Assembly (NCBI GenBank): GCA_937860165.1
Contig: CALMBE010000528.1
Location: 1-7,723, forward strand
Reading direction: 5' to 3'
DNA from: an uncultured Planctomycetaceae bacterium
Lineage (GTDB): Bacteria; Planctomycetota; Planctomycetia; Pirellulales; Lacipirellulaceae
Length of the DNA stretch: 7,723 bases
Shown here in pieces: positions 1 through 7,296 of this stretch. Position 1 is the first letter of the stretch. Each line of letters begins with the position of its first letter. The notes beneath the pieces are model-generated. The model was given only the letters and a program-made list of their open reading frames with translations, did no database searches and was not told the DNA's origin. Both the position numbers and the translations under genes were made by a program.

Positions 1-1
1 A

Positions 2-1726
2 ATTTGCGACGACGGTATCGACTCCCTGGACGCCCTGAAGCGGTGTACCAAGGCTGGGACAGGTTGCGGCGGTTGCGTCCCGATGATTGCCGACCTCCTC
101 AAGTCCGAGTTACAGCGGTCGGGCAAAACGGTTGTAAATCACCTCTGCGAGCATTTTTCCTACTCGCGGACCGAGCTGTTTGCAATCGTCAAAGGGAAGC
201 AATTGCGAACGTTCGCCGAAGTGCTAGCGCAAGCCGGCTCTGAGCAGGGGCGGGGGGGCGCGGGATGCGAAATCTGTAAGCCGACCGTGGCTTCGATCCT
301 CGCCAGTTTGTGGAACGAAGACATCTTGAATCCCGAGCATCAGACGCTACAAGATACCAACGACCGATTCCTGGCAAACATCCAACGGAATGGCACTTAC
401 TCGGTGGTCCCCAGAGTCCCCGGAGGTGAGATCACTCCGGATAAGTTGGCCGTGATCGCCAGGGTGGGAAAAAAGTACGGCCTCTACACGAAAATCACGG
501 GAGGACAACGCATCGACATGTTCGGTGCCCCGGTCGACAAACTTCCGGATATTTGGGAAGAACTGATTGACGCCGGTTTTGAAAGTGGCCACGCCTACGG
601 CAAAGCATTGCGAACTGTTAAAAGCTGCGTCGGGACGACTTGGTGTCGGTATGGAGTCCAAGATTCGGTGGGGTTCGCCATTCGAGTCGAGAATCGGTAC
701 AAGGGAATTCGCTTGCCGCACAAAATCAAAATGGCAGTATCCGGTTGCATCCGGGAATGTGCCGAGGCCCAAAGCAAGGATGTCGGGATCATGGCCACGG
801 AAAAGGGGTACAACCTCTACGTGTGCGGCAATGGCGGGTCGAATCCGCGACATGCCGAACTTCTGGTGGCGGACCTCGATGAAGATTCGGCCCTGCGAGT
901 CATCGACCGCTTTTTGATGTATTACATCATGACCGCGGACCGGCTGACTCGGACCTCGGTCTGGCGCGAGAAATTGGAAGGAGGGCTCGAGCACATTCGC
1001 GACGTAGTTCTCCATGACAAACTCCGGCTCGGTGCCGAACTCGACGCGATGATGCAGCGCCTGGTCGATACCTACCAATGCGAATGGGCCGCCGTCGTCC
1101 GCGATCCGGAGAAGCGAAAACAATTCCGCCAATTTACGAATACCGACGAAACCGAATCCTGCATCGAAATTGTCCATGAACGAGGTCAATCCCGACCCGC
1201 CGATTGGCCGAGCGAGATGGTCTCGCTGGAACAATTTCGGATGCTAGATGGGCGTACCCTCGACGAGCACCAGCAGGAGCAGAGCGACGAAGACTCTTGG
1301 GTCTCAGTTGGATCGGTCGCTGATTTTCCGCAGGACGGCGGTGCTGCCATTAAGTATGGCCAATCTCAGATCGCGGTTTTCAATGTTTCCAGTCGTGGCG
1401 AGTGGTACGCGAGCCAGAACATGTGCCCTCACAAGAAGGCCTTTATGCTTTCCCGTGGAATCGTCGGCGATTCAGCGGGAGAGCCGAAAGTGGCTTGTCC
1501 GCTGCACAAGAAAACCTTTTCACTCGAGAGTGGTGAATCGCTTCAGGGTGAAGACTACAAGATTCGCACGTTTCCCGTGAAAGTAGTGGATGGTCAAGTC
1601 TATTTGTATCTCCCGCCGAAAGAGGTGCTCGACGAACTGCTGGCCACACAAATCGGCTGCCACTTGGCCTCTTCGTGCTCGACGGAGCATGAATCGTTTG
1701 AAGGTTCCGCGCTGGTCAGTCTGTGA
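2..1726 (+). CDS. nirB: NADH-type nitrite reductase, NirB-NirD fusion (5' partial)
   Basis: This protein reduces nitrite to ammonium in the cytoplasm, taking six electrons from NADH through flavin, Fe-S and siroheme centres. The reading frame is open at the left edge; 574 residues are visible and the FAD/NADH half lies outside. Seen, in visible-residue numbering: the end of a BFD-like [2Fe-2S] domain (GTGCGGCVP, Cys22 and Cys25); a second BFD-like segment ending GCEICKP (about 40-105); the nitrite/sulfite reductase ferredoxin-like and siroheme domains (about 130-345) with the siroheme-[4Fe-4S] ligands CVGTTWC (Cys209, Cys215) and CIREC (Cys249, Cys253); a linker; and a C-terminal NirD Rieske domain (about 431-540) with C475-P-H477 and C499-PL-H502. 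E. coli NirD is a separate protein lacking these ligands, so this fused Rieske centre is probably a real cluster. A 35-residue tail carries two more Cys. The ATG at 83 is internal, because the frame continues upstream with conserved NirB sequence. The gene lies 64 bp before the Fe-S/anchor gene. Confidence 0.95.
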   Translation: MCDDGIDSLDALKRCTKAGTGCGGCVPMIADLLKSELQRSGKTVVNHLCEHFSYSRTELFAIVKGKQLRTFAEVLAQAGSEQGRGGAGCEICKPTVASILASLWNEDILNPEHQTLQDTNDRFLANIQRNGTYSVVPRVPGGEITPDKLAVIARVGKKYGLYTKITGGQRIDMFGAPVDKLPDIWEELIDAGFESGHAYGKALRTVKSCVGTTWCRYGVQDSVGFAIRVENRYKGIRLPHKIKMAVSGCIRECAEAQSKDVGIMATEKGYNLYVCGNGGSNPRHAELLVADLDEDSALRVIDRFLMYYIMTADRLTRTSVWREKLEGGLEHIRDVVLHDKLRLGAELDAMMQRLVDTYQCEWAAVVRDPEKRKQFRQFTNTDETESCIEIVHERGQSRPADWPSEMVSLEQFRMLDGRTLDEHQQEQSDEDSWVSVGSVADFPQDGGAAIKYGQSQIAVFNVSSRGEWYASQNMCPHKKAFMLSRGIVGDSAGEPKVACPLHKKTFSLESGESLQGEDYKIRTFPVKVVDGQVYLYLPPKEVLDELLATQIGCHLASSCSTEHESFEGSALVSL

Positions 1727-1790
1727 CAAGTAATGCGGCCATGACTGGATGCCGCGAGGAGCGGCTTAGTTCCCGCGGCGACCGAGCCGC

Positions 1791-3572
1791 ATGTACCCCA
1801 CGGCAATCGGCATGATTGAACTGGAAGTTTTGACAAATCGACCCGCGTGCGCGTCCGCAGAGGCGAAGTCCTTGAGCGGCTTCGATTTGCTAAATCGGTT
1901 GCTCGCAGACCAACAATCGCTGAGTGCTGTCGATCAATTTAGCAATTGGCATGGAGAACAAAGTGGCCCGCAAGTCGAGTCTCGGGTCGACACTCCCCGT
2001 TATCGCTCGTTGCTTCCCGCGACCCCTCCCGAAGCTGGGCAACAGTACGCTTTTGAAGTCGATCTGGACCGCTGCTCGGGCTGCAAGGCGTGCGTCGTGG
2101 CCTGCCACACACTCAATGGGCTGGACGAGTCCGAGGCGTGGCGCGATGTTGGTTTACTGCTCGGCGGATCCCGGGCCGCGCCGGTCATGCAGCACGTTAC
2201 CACCGCTTGTCACCACTGCCTGGAACCGGCGTGCATGATCGCCTGTCCGGTGAACGCCTACGAAAAAGATTCTGCCACGGGTATCGTGAAGCACCTCGAC
2301 GACCAGTGCTTCGGCTGCCAATACTGCACGTTGGCCTGTCCCTACGATGTGCCGAAATACCATGCCGACAAAGGAATCGTGCAGAAGTGCGACATGTGTT
2401 CCTCGCGTCTGGCTGTGGGCGAAGCCCCGGCGTGTGTCCAGGCATGTCCCCATGAAGCGATTGCGATTCGCGTTGTGTCGCGGGAGCAAGTGATCGACGA
2501 TGCCGAAGCGGCTGTCTTCCTGCCTGGCGCGCCCGATCCGCAAATTACGTTGCCGACAACCACCTACAAATCCCGCCGCCCCTTTCCGCGAAACTTGTTA
2601 CCAGCCGACTACTTTCGTGTGAATCAACAACATGCTCATTGGCCGCTGGTGGTGATGCTGGCGCTCACTCAACTTTCGGTCGGCGCTTTTGTGGTGGGGC
2701 TCTTATTGGAACGTCTCTGGGGGGGCCACATGGAAGAGTCACTCAGGCCCCTACACGCAGGAAACTCACTTGCTTTCGGCCTGCTCGCACTGGCGGCAAG
2801 TTTATTCCACCTCGGTCGACCGCGATATGCCTATCGGGCTGTATTGGGTTTGCGGCATTCGTGGCTCAGTCGTGAGATTGTGGCCTTCGGTCTGTTCGCA
2901 GGATTGGCAACCGCGTATGCCGGTGCAATCTTTGGGTCGTCTTATCTGTCCCTCGAATGGGCCAAGTCGCTTGGTGTGTCGACCTGGATTGAGGGATTAG
3001 GTTGGGGAGTTGCCATGGCCGGAGCCGGGGCAATTTTTTGTTCGGCGATGATCTATGTTTTCACGCGACGCGAATGCTGGAGTTTTGCCCGCGTTAGCTT
3101 GCGATTCGTGTTGACCGCAGCGCTCTTGGGGATCGCTGCGTTGTGGCTGAGTATTCTCATGGCATCGGTAATGACACCAACGGCCCAGTTGGAGGAAGTA
3201 GTGCGGAAATGTGGCCCGACGCTATGCCGCGCCCTCATGGGGGTTTCGCTATTCAAGCTGCTCTGGGAAGTTGCCATCTTTCGACATTTGTTGTTCCAGC
3301 GGATGACGCCCCTCCGACGCTCAGCGCTGTTGCTCGCCGGGGAATTGTCGAGTGCCACGCTAGCCAGATTCGCCCTCGGGGCACTGGGAGGGCTGCTCAT
3401 GCCGGCGATGCTTCTCAGTCAATTCCAATCAACCCCCGTGGATTCCGGAATCGTGCGTTTTGCTGTGACTACGGGACTACTATTTTCTGCTTGCCTTGCG
3501 GGAGAACTCGTGGAGCGATACTTGTTCTTCGCTGCTTGCGCTGCTCCCCGCATGCCTGGAGGAATTCGATGA
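1791..3572 (+). CDS. DmsB-DmsC-type fusion: four-[4Fe-4S] electron-transfer domain plus quinol-oxidising membrane anchor
   Basis: This 593-aa protein probably takes electrons from quinol in the membrane and passes them to the nitrate reductase encoded next. Residues 1-85 are an extension beyond ordinary DmsB, with a helix-like [18 protein letters not shown] stretch. Residues 86-260 are the Fe-S domain with four complete motifs: [11 protein letters not shown] (95-105), [13 protein letters not shown] (140-152), [11 protein letters not shown] (173-183), and CDMC (200-203) with CVQAC (215-219). Residues 284-583 are a DmsC-like anchor with about eight hydrophobic segments (near 286-307, 322-341, 361-381, 402-424, 437-460, 480-500, 511-543, 554-580) and the signature [20 protein letters not shown]. 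DmsC binds no haem, and no haem ligand pattern is evident here. Arg-rich loops after helices 2, 4, 6 and 8 put the N terminus in the cytoplasm. The start is uncertain: ATG 1791 is the earliest after an in-frame TAG at 1768, ATG 1812 is equally possible, and neither has a good Shine-Dalgarno site. The stop overlaps the nasA start. Confidence 0.92.
   Translation: MYPTAIGMIELEVLTNRPACASAEAKSLSGFDLLNRLLADQQSLSAVDQFSNWHGEQSGPQVESRVDTPRYRSLLPATPPEAGQQYAFEVDLDRCSGCKACVVACHTLNGLDESEAWRDVGLLLGGSRAAPVMQHVTTACHHCLEPACMIACPVNAYEKDSATGIVKHLDDQCFGCQYCTLACPYDVPKYHADKGIVQKCDMCSSRLAVGEAPACVQACPHEAIAIRVVSREQVIDDAEAAVFLPGAPDPQITLPTTTYKSRRPFPRNLLPADYFRVNQQHAHWPLVVMLALTQLSVGAFVVGLLLERLWGGHMEESLRPLHAGNSLAFGLLALAASLFHLGRPRYAYRAVLGLRHSWLSREIVAFGLFAGLATAYAGAIFGSSYLSLEWAKSLGVSTWIEGLGWGVAMAGAGAIFCSAMIYVFTRRECWSFARVSLRFVLTAALLGIAALWLSILMASVMTPTAQLEEVVRKCGPTLCRALMGVSLFKLLWEVAIFRHLLFQRMTPLRRSALLLAGELSSATLARFALGALGGLLMPAMLLSQFQSTPVDSGIVRFAVTTGLLFSACLAGELVERYLFFAACAAPRMPGGIR
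3558..3562 (+). promoter_or_regulatory. Shine-Dalgarno site fixing the nitrate reductase start
   Basis: GGAGG sits six bases before the ATG at 3569, inside the last codons of the Fe-S/anchor gene. It picks this start over the upstream ATG at 3143, which would make the protein overlap 430 bp of membrane-anchor coding sequence. The ATGA overlap (start 3569-3571, stop 3570-3572) implies translational coupling of the two subunits. Confidence 0.85.
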
Positions 3573-5791
3573 CAACTAGCCTCGATCGACCGCGAAATTC
3601 TTTGGTGTCGCTCCCAGTGCTTTTCGAGAGGCATGGCCCGCTTACCGAGGAGTTGTTACTTTCGCCCTCGAAATTCGGAATTGGCCTCACGCCGACCGGG
3701 TTGCAGCCGCAGGCCTTGGTACCGTCGGTTTGCGGATACTGCTCGACAGGTTGCAACTTGAACATTCATGTCCGCGAGCAACAAGCGGTAGGTCTCACCC
3801 CTGTGGCAGACTATCCCGTTAACCTCGGCATGGCTTGCCCCAAGGGCTGGGAATCGCTCACGGTGCTCGATGCCCCCGACCGTGCCACGACGCCGTTGTT
3901 ACGCAATGCCGCTGGAGTACTGGAACCGGTCGGGTGGGACGTAGCTCTGAGTACGTTTGTCGAACGGATGAAAGGGATTCAAGCGAAACATGGCCCAGCC
4001 TCGGTGGCCTTTCTCAGTACGGGGCAGATCGTCACCGAGGAAATGGCTTTCCTGGGAGCTTTGGCAAAATTCGGAATGGGAATGCTCCACGGCGACGGCA
4101 ATACTCGGCAATGCATGGCCACCGCAGTTGTCGCCTACAAACAGTCGTTCGGCTTCGACGCCCCGCCCTACACTTACGCCGATTTCGAGGAATCGGATGT
4201 CATCATTCTAGTGGGGAGCAATCTGTGCATTGCCCACCCCATACTGTGGCAACGGGTCATGCGGAACCCCCATCGTCCGGAGATTATCGTCGTCGATCCC
4301 CGAGCGACCGAAACGACCATGGCGGCCACCCAACATCTGCCGGCCTATCCCAAGTCCGATCTAGCGCTCTTTTATGGCATCGCGCGAATTCTCATCGAGC
4401 GGGGCTGGATCGACCGACCGTTCCTCGATGAGCACACTACTGGGTTCGAGGAATTTGCCCAACTTGTCGAATCCTACACGCTCGATGCCGTGGCCGCTCA
4501 GACGCGGCTGTCTCCGGAGGCGATTCTCAGATTCGCCGAATCCATTCACCAGGGAAAACGAGTTTCCTTCTGGTGGACGATGGGGGTCAACCAAAGTCAT
4601 CAAGCGGTTCGCACGGCCCAGGCGATTATCAACTTGGCACTTATGACCGGCAACATTGGCCGCCCGGGAACGGGAGCCAATTCAATCACGGGCCAATGCA
4701 ACGCCATGGGCTCGCGGCTCTTTAGCAACACGACAAACCTCTTGGGGGGTCACGATTTTGCCAATCCCGAACACCGGCGGAAAGTGGCCACTGTCCTGGA
4801 GATCGATCCGGAGACCATTCCGCAAGAAGCGAGTTGGCCTTACCACCGGATTTTGGAAGGAATCCTCCGCGGTGAGGTTCGCGGCCTGTGGGTCATTGCC
4901 ACCAACCCCGCCCACTCGTGGATCAACCAACGCACAGCCCGTGACATCCTGGATCGACTCGATTTCCTGGTCGTGCAGGATATGTACCACTCGACCGAGA
5001 CCGCACAACGAGCGGACCTGGTTTTGCCCGCTGCCGGTTGGGGTGAAAAAGCAGGAACCTTCATCAACTCCGAGCGCCGCCTGGGAGTCGTCAGCAAGGT
5101 AAAACGGGCACCGGGCCAGGCGCTGGCCGACTTTCACATCTTCCAGCTTTTGGCCGATGCGTGGGGTTGCGGCGAAATGTTTCGTCGATGGAATTCCCCG
5201 GAAGCGGTCTTTCAAATTCTGAAAGAACTTAGCGCTGGTCAGCCATGCGACATCACCGGAATCGAAGATTATCGGATGCTAACCGCTCGGGGAGGTATCC
5301 AGTGGCCATTTGCCGCGGGGTCTGACGAGCCCGAGCAGGAACGACGTTTGTTTACCGACGGAAAATTTTTCCACGCCGACGGCCGCGCAAAGTTTCTCGG
5401 CGAATCCTCCCGCCCGCTCCCCGAGCCTCCCACCGAGAAATATCCATTTGTCCTTCTCACCGGTCGTGGATCGGCTGCCCAGTGGCACACACAAACACGA
5501 ACCGCTAAGTCGGCGTTGCTACGCAAGCTTTACCCCAGCGAACTTTATGTCGAGATCAATCCGCACGACGCCACGCAACTCGCGATTCGCACGGGTGATC
5601 TCTTACGAATCGCCTCACGGCGGGGCGAGCTCTCCGCTCGCGCTCTGGTTACGCCAGGCGTGCAGCGGAACCAAGTCTTTCTTCCCATGCACTACGTGGC
5701 AACCAATCTCCTCACCGACGCGGTGTTCGATCCCTATTCCCATCAACCCGCCTACAAGGCGTGTGCCGTGGAAGTGACTCGAGCGGGTTGA
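3569..5791 (+). CDS. nasA: Assimilatory-type nitrate reductase catalytic subunit (Mo-bis-MGD, NasA/NarB family)
   Basis: This enzyme reduces nitrate to nitrite at a molybdenum bis-molybdopterin guanine dinucleotide centre. It has 740 residues, close to cyanobacterial NarB (about 730) and shorter than NasA forms with a C-terminal BFD-like [2Fe-2S] domain, which is absent here. Seen: a 50-residue N-terminal extension; the [4Fe-4S] motif CGYCSTGC plus CPKG (Cys55, Cys58, Cys62, Cys90) with Lys92 in the usual electron-relay position; the predicted molybdenum ligand Cys182 in [10 protein letters not shown]; a central molybdopterin oxidoreductase domain to about residue 600; and a C-terminal dinucleotide-binding domain (about 623-735, [19 protein letters not shown], then [18 protein letters not shown]). 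There is no twin-arginine signal, so it should stay in the cytoplasm. Translation is coupled to the Fe-S/anchor gene, so its electron donor is probably that quinol-linked protein rather than a NasB flavoprotein or free ferredoxin. It could also serve nitrate respiration or ammonification; the sequence alone does not decide. Confidence 0.95.
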   Translation: MTTSLDRPRNSLVSLPVLFERHGPLTEELLLSPSKFGIGLTPTGLQPQALVPSVCGYCSTGCNLNIHVREQQAVGLTPVADYPVNLGMACPKGWESLTVLDAPDRATTPLLRNAAGVLEPVGWDVALSTFVERMKGIQAKHGPASVAFLSTGQIVTEEMAFLGALAKFGMGMLHGDGNTRQCMATAVVAYKQSFGFDAPPYTYADFEESDVIILVGSNLCIAHPILWQRVMRNPHRPEIIVVDPRATETTMAATQHLPAYPKSDLALFYGIARILIERGWIDRPFLDEHTTGFEEFAQLVESYTLDAVAAQTRLSPEAILRFAESIHQGKRVSFWWTMGVNQSHQAVRTAQAIINLALMTGNIGRPGTGANSITGQCNAMGSRLFSNTTNLLGGHDFANPEHRRKVATVLEIDPETIPQEASWPYHRILEGILRGEVRGLWVIATNPAHSWINQRTARDILDRLDFLVVQDMYHSTETAQRADLVLPAAGWGEKAGTFINSERRLGVVSKVKRAPGQALADFHIFQLLADAWGCGEMFRRWNSPEAVFQILKELSAGQPCDITGIEDYRMLTARGGIQWPFAAGSDEPEQERRLFTDGKFFHADGRAKFLGESSRPLPEPPTEKYPFVLLTGRGSAAQWHTQTRTAKSALLRKLYPSELYVEINPHDATQLAIRTGDLLRIASRRGELSARALVTPGVQRNQVFLPMHYVATNLLTDAVFDPYSHQPAYKACAVEVTRAG

Positions 5792-5863
5792 ATCCTTTCT
5801 GTAATTTGGCTAATACTTGCGTCCTGAAGTCTCGTGCCAAATTGTTCTCGGATAGCCATAGTT

Positions 5864-5939
5864 GTCATTCCCGCGCAGGCGGGAATCTAGTGCGGAATTC
5901 ATCGAGTGGAAACTGGATCCCCGCCTGCGCGGGGATGAC
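5864..5939. repeat. Paired palindromic repeat (BIME-like)
   Basis: Two 27-bp arms, 5864-5890 and 5913-5939, face each other across a 22-bp spacer. The right arm, reverse-complemented, matches the left at 24 of 27 positions. Each arm also has its own palindromic core (ATTCCCGCGCAGGCGGGAAT on the left, ATCCCCGCCTGCGCGGGGAT on the right), so both single-arm hairpins and one long hairpin can form. The core resembles the widespread CCCGC-AGGCGGG intergenic repeats of bacteria. It lies 72 bp after the nasA stop, where it could protect or end the operon transcript. No T-run follows, so it is not a classical intrinsic terminator. Confidence 0.85.
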
Positions 5940-5981
5940 TAGCTCGCCTGGGATCGGCCTTGGGGAAAGCCGACAGAGGAG

Positions 5982-6010
5982 TTGTTAGGACTTGTGGAGA
6001 GGATTATACT
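5982..6010 (+). promoter_or_regulatory. Candidate sigma70-like promoter for the TIM-barrel gene
   Basis: TTGTTA (5982-5987), a 17-base spacer, then TATACT (6005-6010) give a fair match to TTGACA/TATAAT. Transcription would start near 6017, leaving a leader of about 54 bases before the ATG at 6071. It lies downstream of the paired repeat, which fits the TIM-barrel gene being transcribed separately from the nitrate genes. The call rests on pattern matching only, and planctomycete promoter consensus is poorly known to me. Confidence 0.4.
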
Positions 6011-6070
6011 CACCGGCAAGCAAAATTTCGTTGCCCCACACTTCGGACCCTTATCGAGAGGCTGTTCGCC

Positions 6071-7003
6071 ATGTCACACCACCCCGATCGCCGTGAGTTT
6101 CTTTCGACGGCTGCTCTTTCCGCTGCTGGTATTACGATTGCTGCTGGCAGTTGCTCTGGCCTACTTGCTCAGGAAGCACCAGCTATGCCCTTTAAGATTT
6201 CAATAGCCGAGTATTCCTTACATCGGATGATCGAGGCGGGGGATTTGGACCCTCGGGACTTTGGACCCTTCTGCAAGGAAAAGTTTGGGGTGGATGCGGT
6301 CGAGTATTGGATGGGGCCCTATGCCGACAAGGGGAGCGACCTCGCATACTTGGGTGAAATGCACAAGAAAACCGTGGATGCGGGAGTCAAAGGCCTGCTC
6401 ATCATGTGCGACATCGCGGGCGGGGATTTGGGAACACCCGATGCGACCAATCGAAAAATCGTGGTCGAGAAACACTACGAGTGGGTCGAGGCCGCCAAGC
6501 GAATGGATTGCCATTCGATCCGCGTCAACGCGCGTTCCGAGGGAAGCCGAGAAGAGCAGGCGAAGCTCGCTGCCGATGGCCTGCGGAACCTGAGTGAGTT
6601 CGCAGCGCCCCGCGGGATCAATGTCATTGTGGAAAATCACGGTGGCTTCTCCTCCGACGGTGCCTGGTTGGCCGGAGTGATCAAGTCTGTTGGCCTGCCG
6701 AACTGTGGAACCCTTCCCGATTTCGGCAACTTCCGCATTGATGAAAATAATGTGTACGACAAGTATCAAGGAGTCGCGGAATTGATGCCCTACGCCAAGG
6801 CAGTCAGCGCGAAGTCTCACGTCTTCGATGCCGCGGGGAACGAAGCGGAAATCGACTATCTGAAAATGATGAAAATCGTTCTCGATGCGGGCTACCACGG
6901 GTATGTCGGGGTCGAGTGGGAGGGTTCTGTGCCCGAATCGGAAGTCGAGGGCACGCTGCTCACGAAACGTCTGCTGGAAAAAGTTCGCGCGCAATTGGCG
7001 TGA
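6071..7003 (+). CDS. Tat-exported sugar phosphate isomerase/epimerase-like TIM-barrel protein
   Basis: This 310-aa protein belongs to the xylose-isomerase-like TIM-barrel superfamily (AP endonuclease family 2 fold). Members are metal-dependent isomerases or epimerases of sugars and related compounds; the substrate cannot be read here. The N terminus carries a twin-arginine signal (RREFL at residues 7-11, then hydrophobic 12-27), which implies folded export. Cleavage may follow Ala33; Cys28 makes a weak lipobox-like AGSC. The barrel runs from about residue 40 to 305. Likely metal or catalytic positions are E188-N189-H190 (IVENHGG), D217 (LPDFGNF), H250 (AKSHVFD) and E282/E284 (GVEWEGS). The ATG at 6071 has GAGAGG nine bases upstream and puts the RR motif at the usual distance from the N terminus; the longer frame upstream has no signal logic. 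Such exported barrels are numerous in planctomycetes. Nothing ties it functionally to the nitrate genes, from which it is separated by 279 bp. Confidence 0.88.
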   Translation: MSHHPDRREFLSTAALSAAGITIAAGSCSGLLAQEAPAMPFKISIAEYSLHRMIEAGDLDPRDFGPFCKEKFGVDAVEYWMGPYADKGSDLAYLGEMHKKTVDAGVKGLLIMCDIAGGDLGTPDATNRKIVVEKHYEWVEAAKRMDCHSIRVNARSEGSREEQAKLAADGLRNLSEFAAPRGINVIVENHGGFSSDGAWLAGVIKSVGLPNCGTLPDFGNFRIDENNVYDKYQGVAELMPYAKAVSAKSHVFDAAGNEAEIDYLKMMKIVLDAGYHGYVGVEWEGSVPESEVEGTLLTKRLLEKVRAQLA

Positions 7004-7028
7004 CGCGATGAGCATGTGCCAACGAGTC

Positions 7029-7106
7029 GTAGGCCGAGACGAGTACCCGAGTTCCGGCAGCGCTGGCGGGGCATGCCGGAACTGCGCTGTGCTTGTTCCG
7101 GCCTAC
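7029..7106. repeat. Nested inverted repeat downstream of the TIM-barrel gene
   Basis: The inner stem is a perfect 10-bp pair, AGTTCCGGCA (7050-7059) with TGCCGGAACT (7074-7083), around a 14-base loop. An outer 8-bp pair, GTAGGCCG (7029-7036) with CGGCCTAC (7099-7106), encloses it. The octamer GTTCCGGC occurs twice, at 7051-7058 and 7095-7102. It lies 25 bp after the TIM-barrel stop. It looks like a dispersed intergenic repeat; a role as a transcript-end structure is possible, but no T-run follows. Confidence 0.7.
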
Positions 7107-7234
7107 CAGCACTGTTGGGGTAAGAAAAGGGTCGGGAGTCTTTGTTTCGTAAAGTTGATCGCTAGGCATCTTACCGCACGGTTGAGGACGTGATAGACAA
7201 TTCCCCCGGTGGCATCTCGCAAGCGTCTCGGCAT
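7103..7234 (-). pseudogene. N-terminal remnant of a REP-associated tyrosine transposase (RAYT, IS200-like Y1 family)
   Basis: A 43-codon frame begins with ATG at 7234-7232 on the minus strand and ends with TAG at 7105-7103. Its first 22 residues read MPRRL then RDATGGIVYHVLNRAVR. The GGIVYHVLNRAV core is the hallmark N terminus of TnpA-REP/RAYT single-strand transposases. After about position 7169 the similarity stops, and the rest (CLAINF, then sequence formed by the inverted end) is not transposase. The HUH metal-binding motif and catalytic Tyr, which lie further along in the family, are gone, so it cannot be active. Intact relatives normally exceed 150 residues. Recognition is from memory of the motif, without a database search. 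Confidence 0.75.
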
Positions 7235-7291
7235 GGGGTTAGAATGGCGGGACGGGCGGAGGCTGTCAATTAAAGACTCCCGACCCCTTTT
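7125..7291 (-). mobile_element. MITE-like relic of a RAYT transposon with inverted ends
   Basis: The ends are inverted copies: GGGTCGGGAGTCTTT at 7129-7143 pairs perfectly over 15 bp with 7272-7286, and the match continues outward through AAAA/TTTT with a single extra C on the right (7125-7143 against 7272-7291). The roughly 128-bp interior starts, read on the minus strand, with a leader and the first codons of a REP-associated tyrosine transposase, then breaks off. This fits an element in which most of the transposase was deleted and the ends kept. On the plus strand the right-hand arm is followed by six T (7288-7293), so the long-range stem might also end transcripts coming from the TIM-barrel gene. 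Confidence 0.65.
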
Positions 7292-7296
7292 TTACG

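Noticed and set aside
83..85. ATG at 83 as the start of the nitrite reductase
   Set aside because: The frame continues to the left edge with conserved BFD-domain sequence (TGCGGCVP), so this Met is internal.
347..1234. 295-codon minus-strand open frame inside the nitrite reductase gene
   Set aside because: It is antisense to well-conserved siroheme-domain coding sequence and its translation shows no recognisable motif; a codon-bias shadow.
1751..1790. GC-rich hairpins between nirBD and the Fe-S/anchor gene (GCCGCG/CGCGGC and GCGGCT/AGCCGC) as an attenuator
   Set aside because: They are short, mutually exclusive 6-bp stems expected by chance in GC-rich sequence.
3143..3568. 142-codon N-terminal extension of the nitrate reductase
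   Set aside because: It overlaps the DmsC-like helices in another frame and has no family similarity; the GGAGG and ATG at 3569 explain the start.
5803..5843. AATTTGGC/GCCAAATT inverted pair after nasA as a terminator
   Set aside because: The stem is only 8 bp and AT-rich, the loop is 25 bases and no T-run follows.
6218..7015. 265-codon minus-strand open frame opposite the TIM-barrel gene
   Set aside because: It mirrors the third-position pattern of the plus-strand gene, whose family motifs are clear.
7240..7269. Minus-strand TTGACA (7269-7264) as a promoter of the transposase remnant
   Set aside because: No acceptable -10 hexamer lies 16-18 bases downstream; the best candidate, TCTAAC, needs a 20-base spacer.
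7029..7291. CRISPR array in the repeat-rich gap
   Set aside because: The repeats are inverted pairs of different sequence, with no regularly spaced direct repeats.
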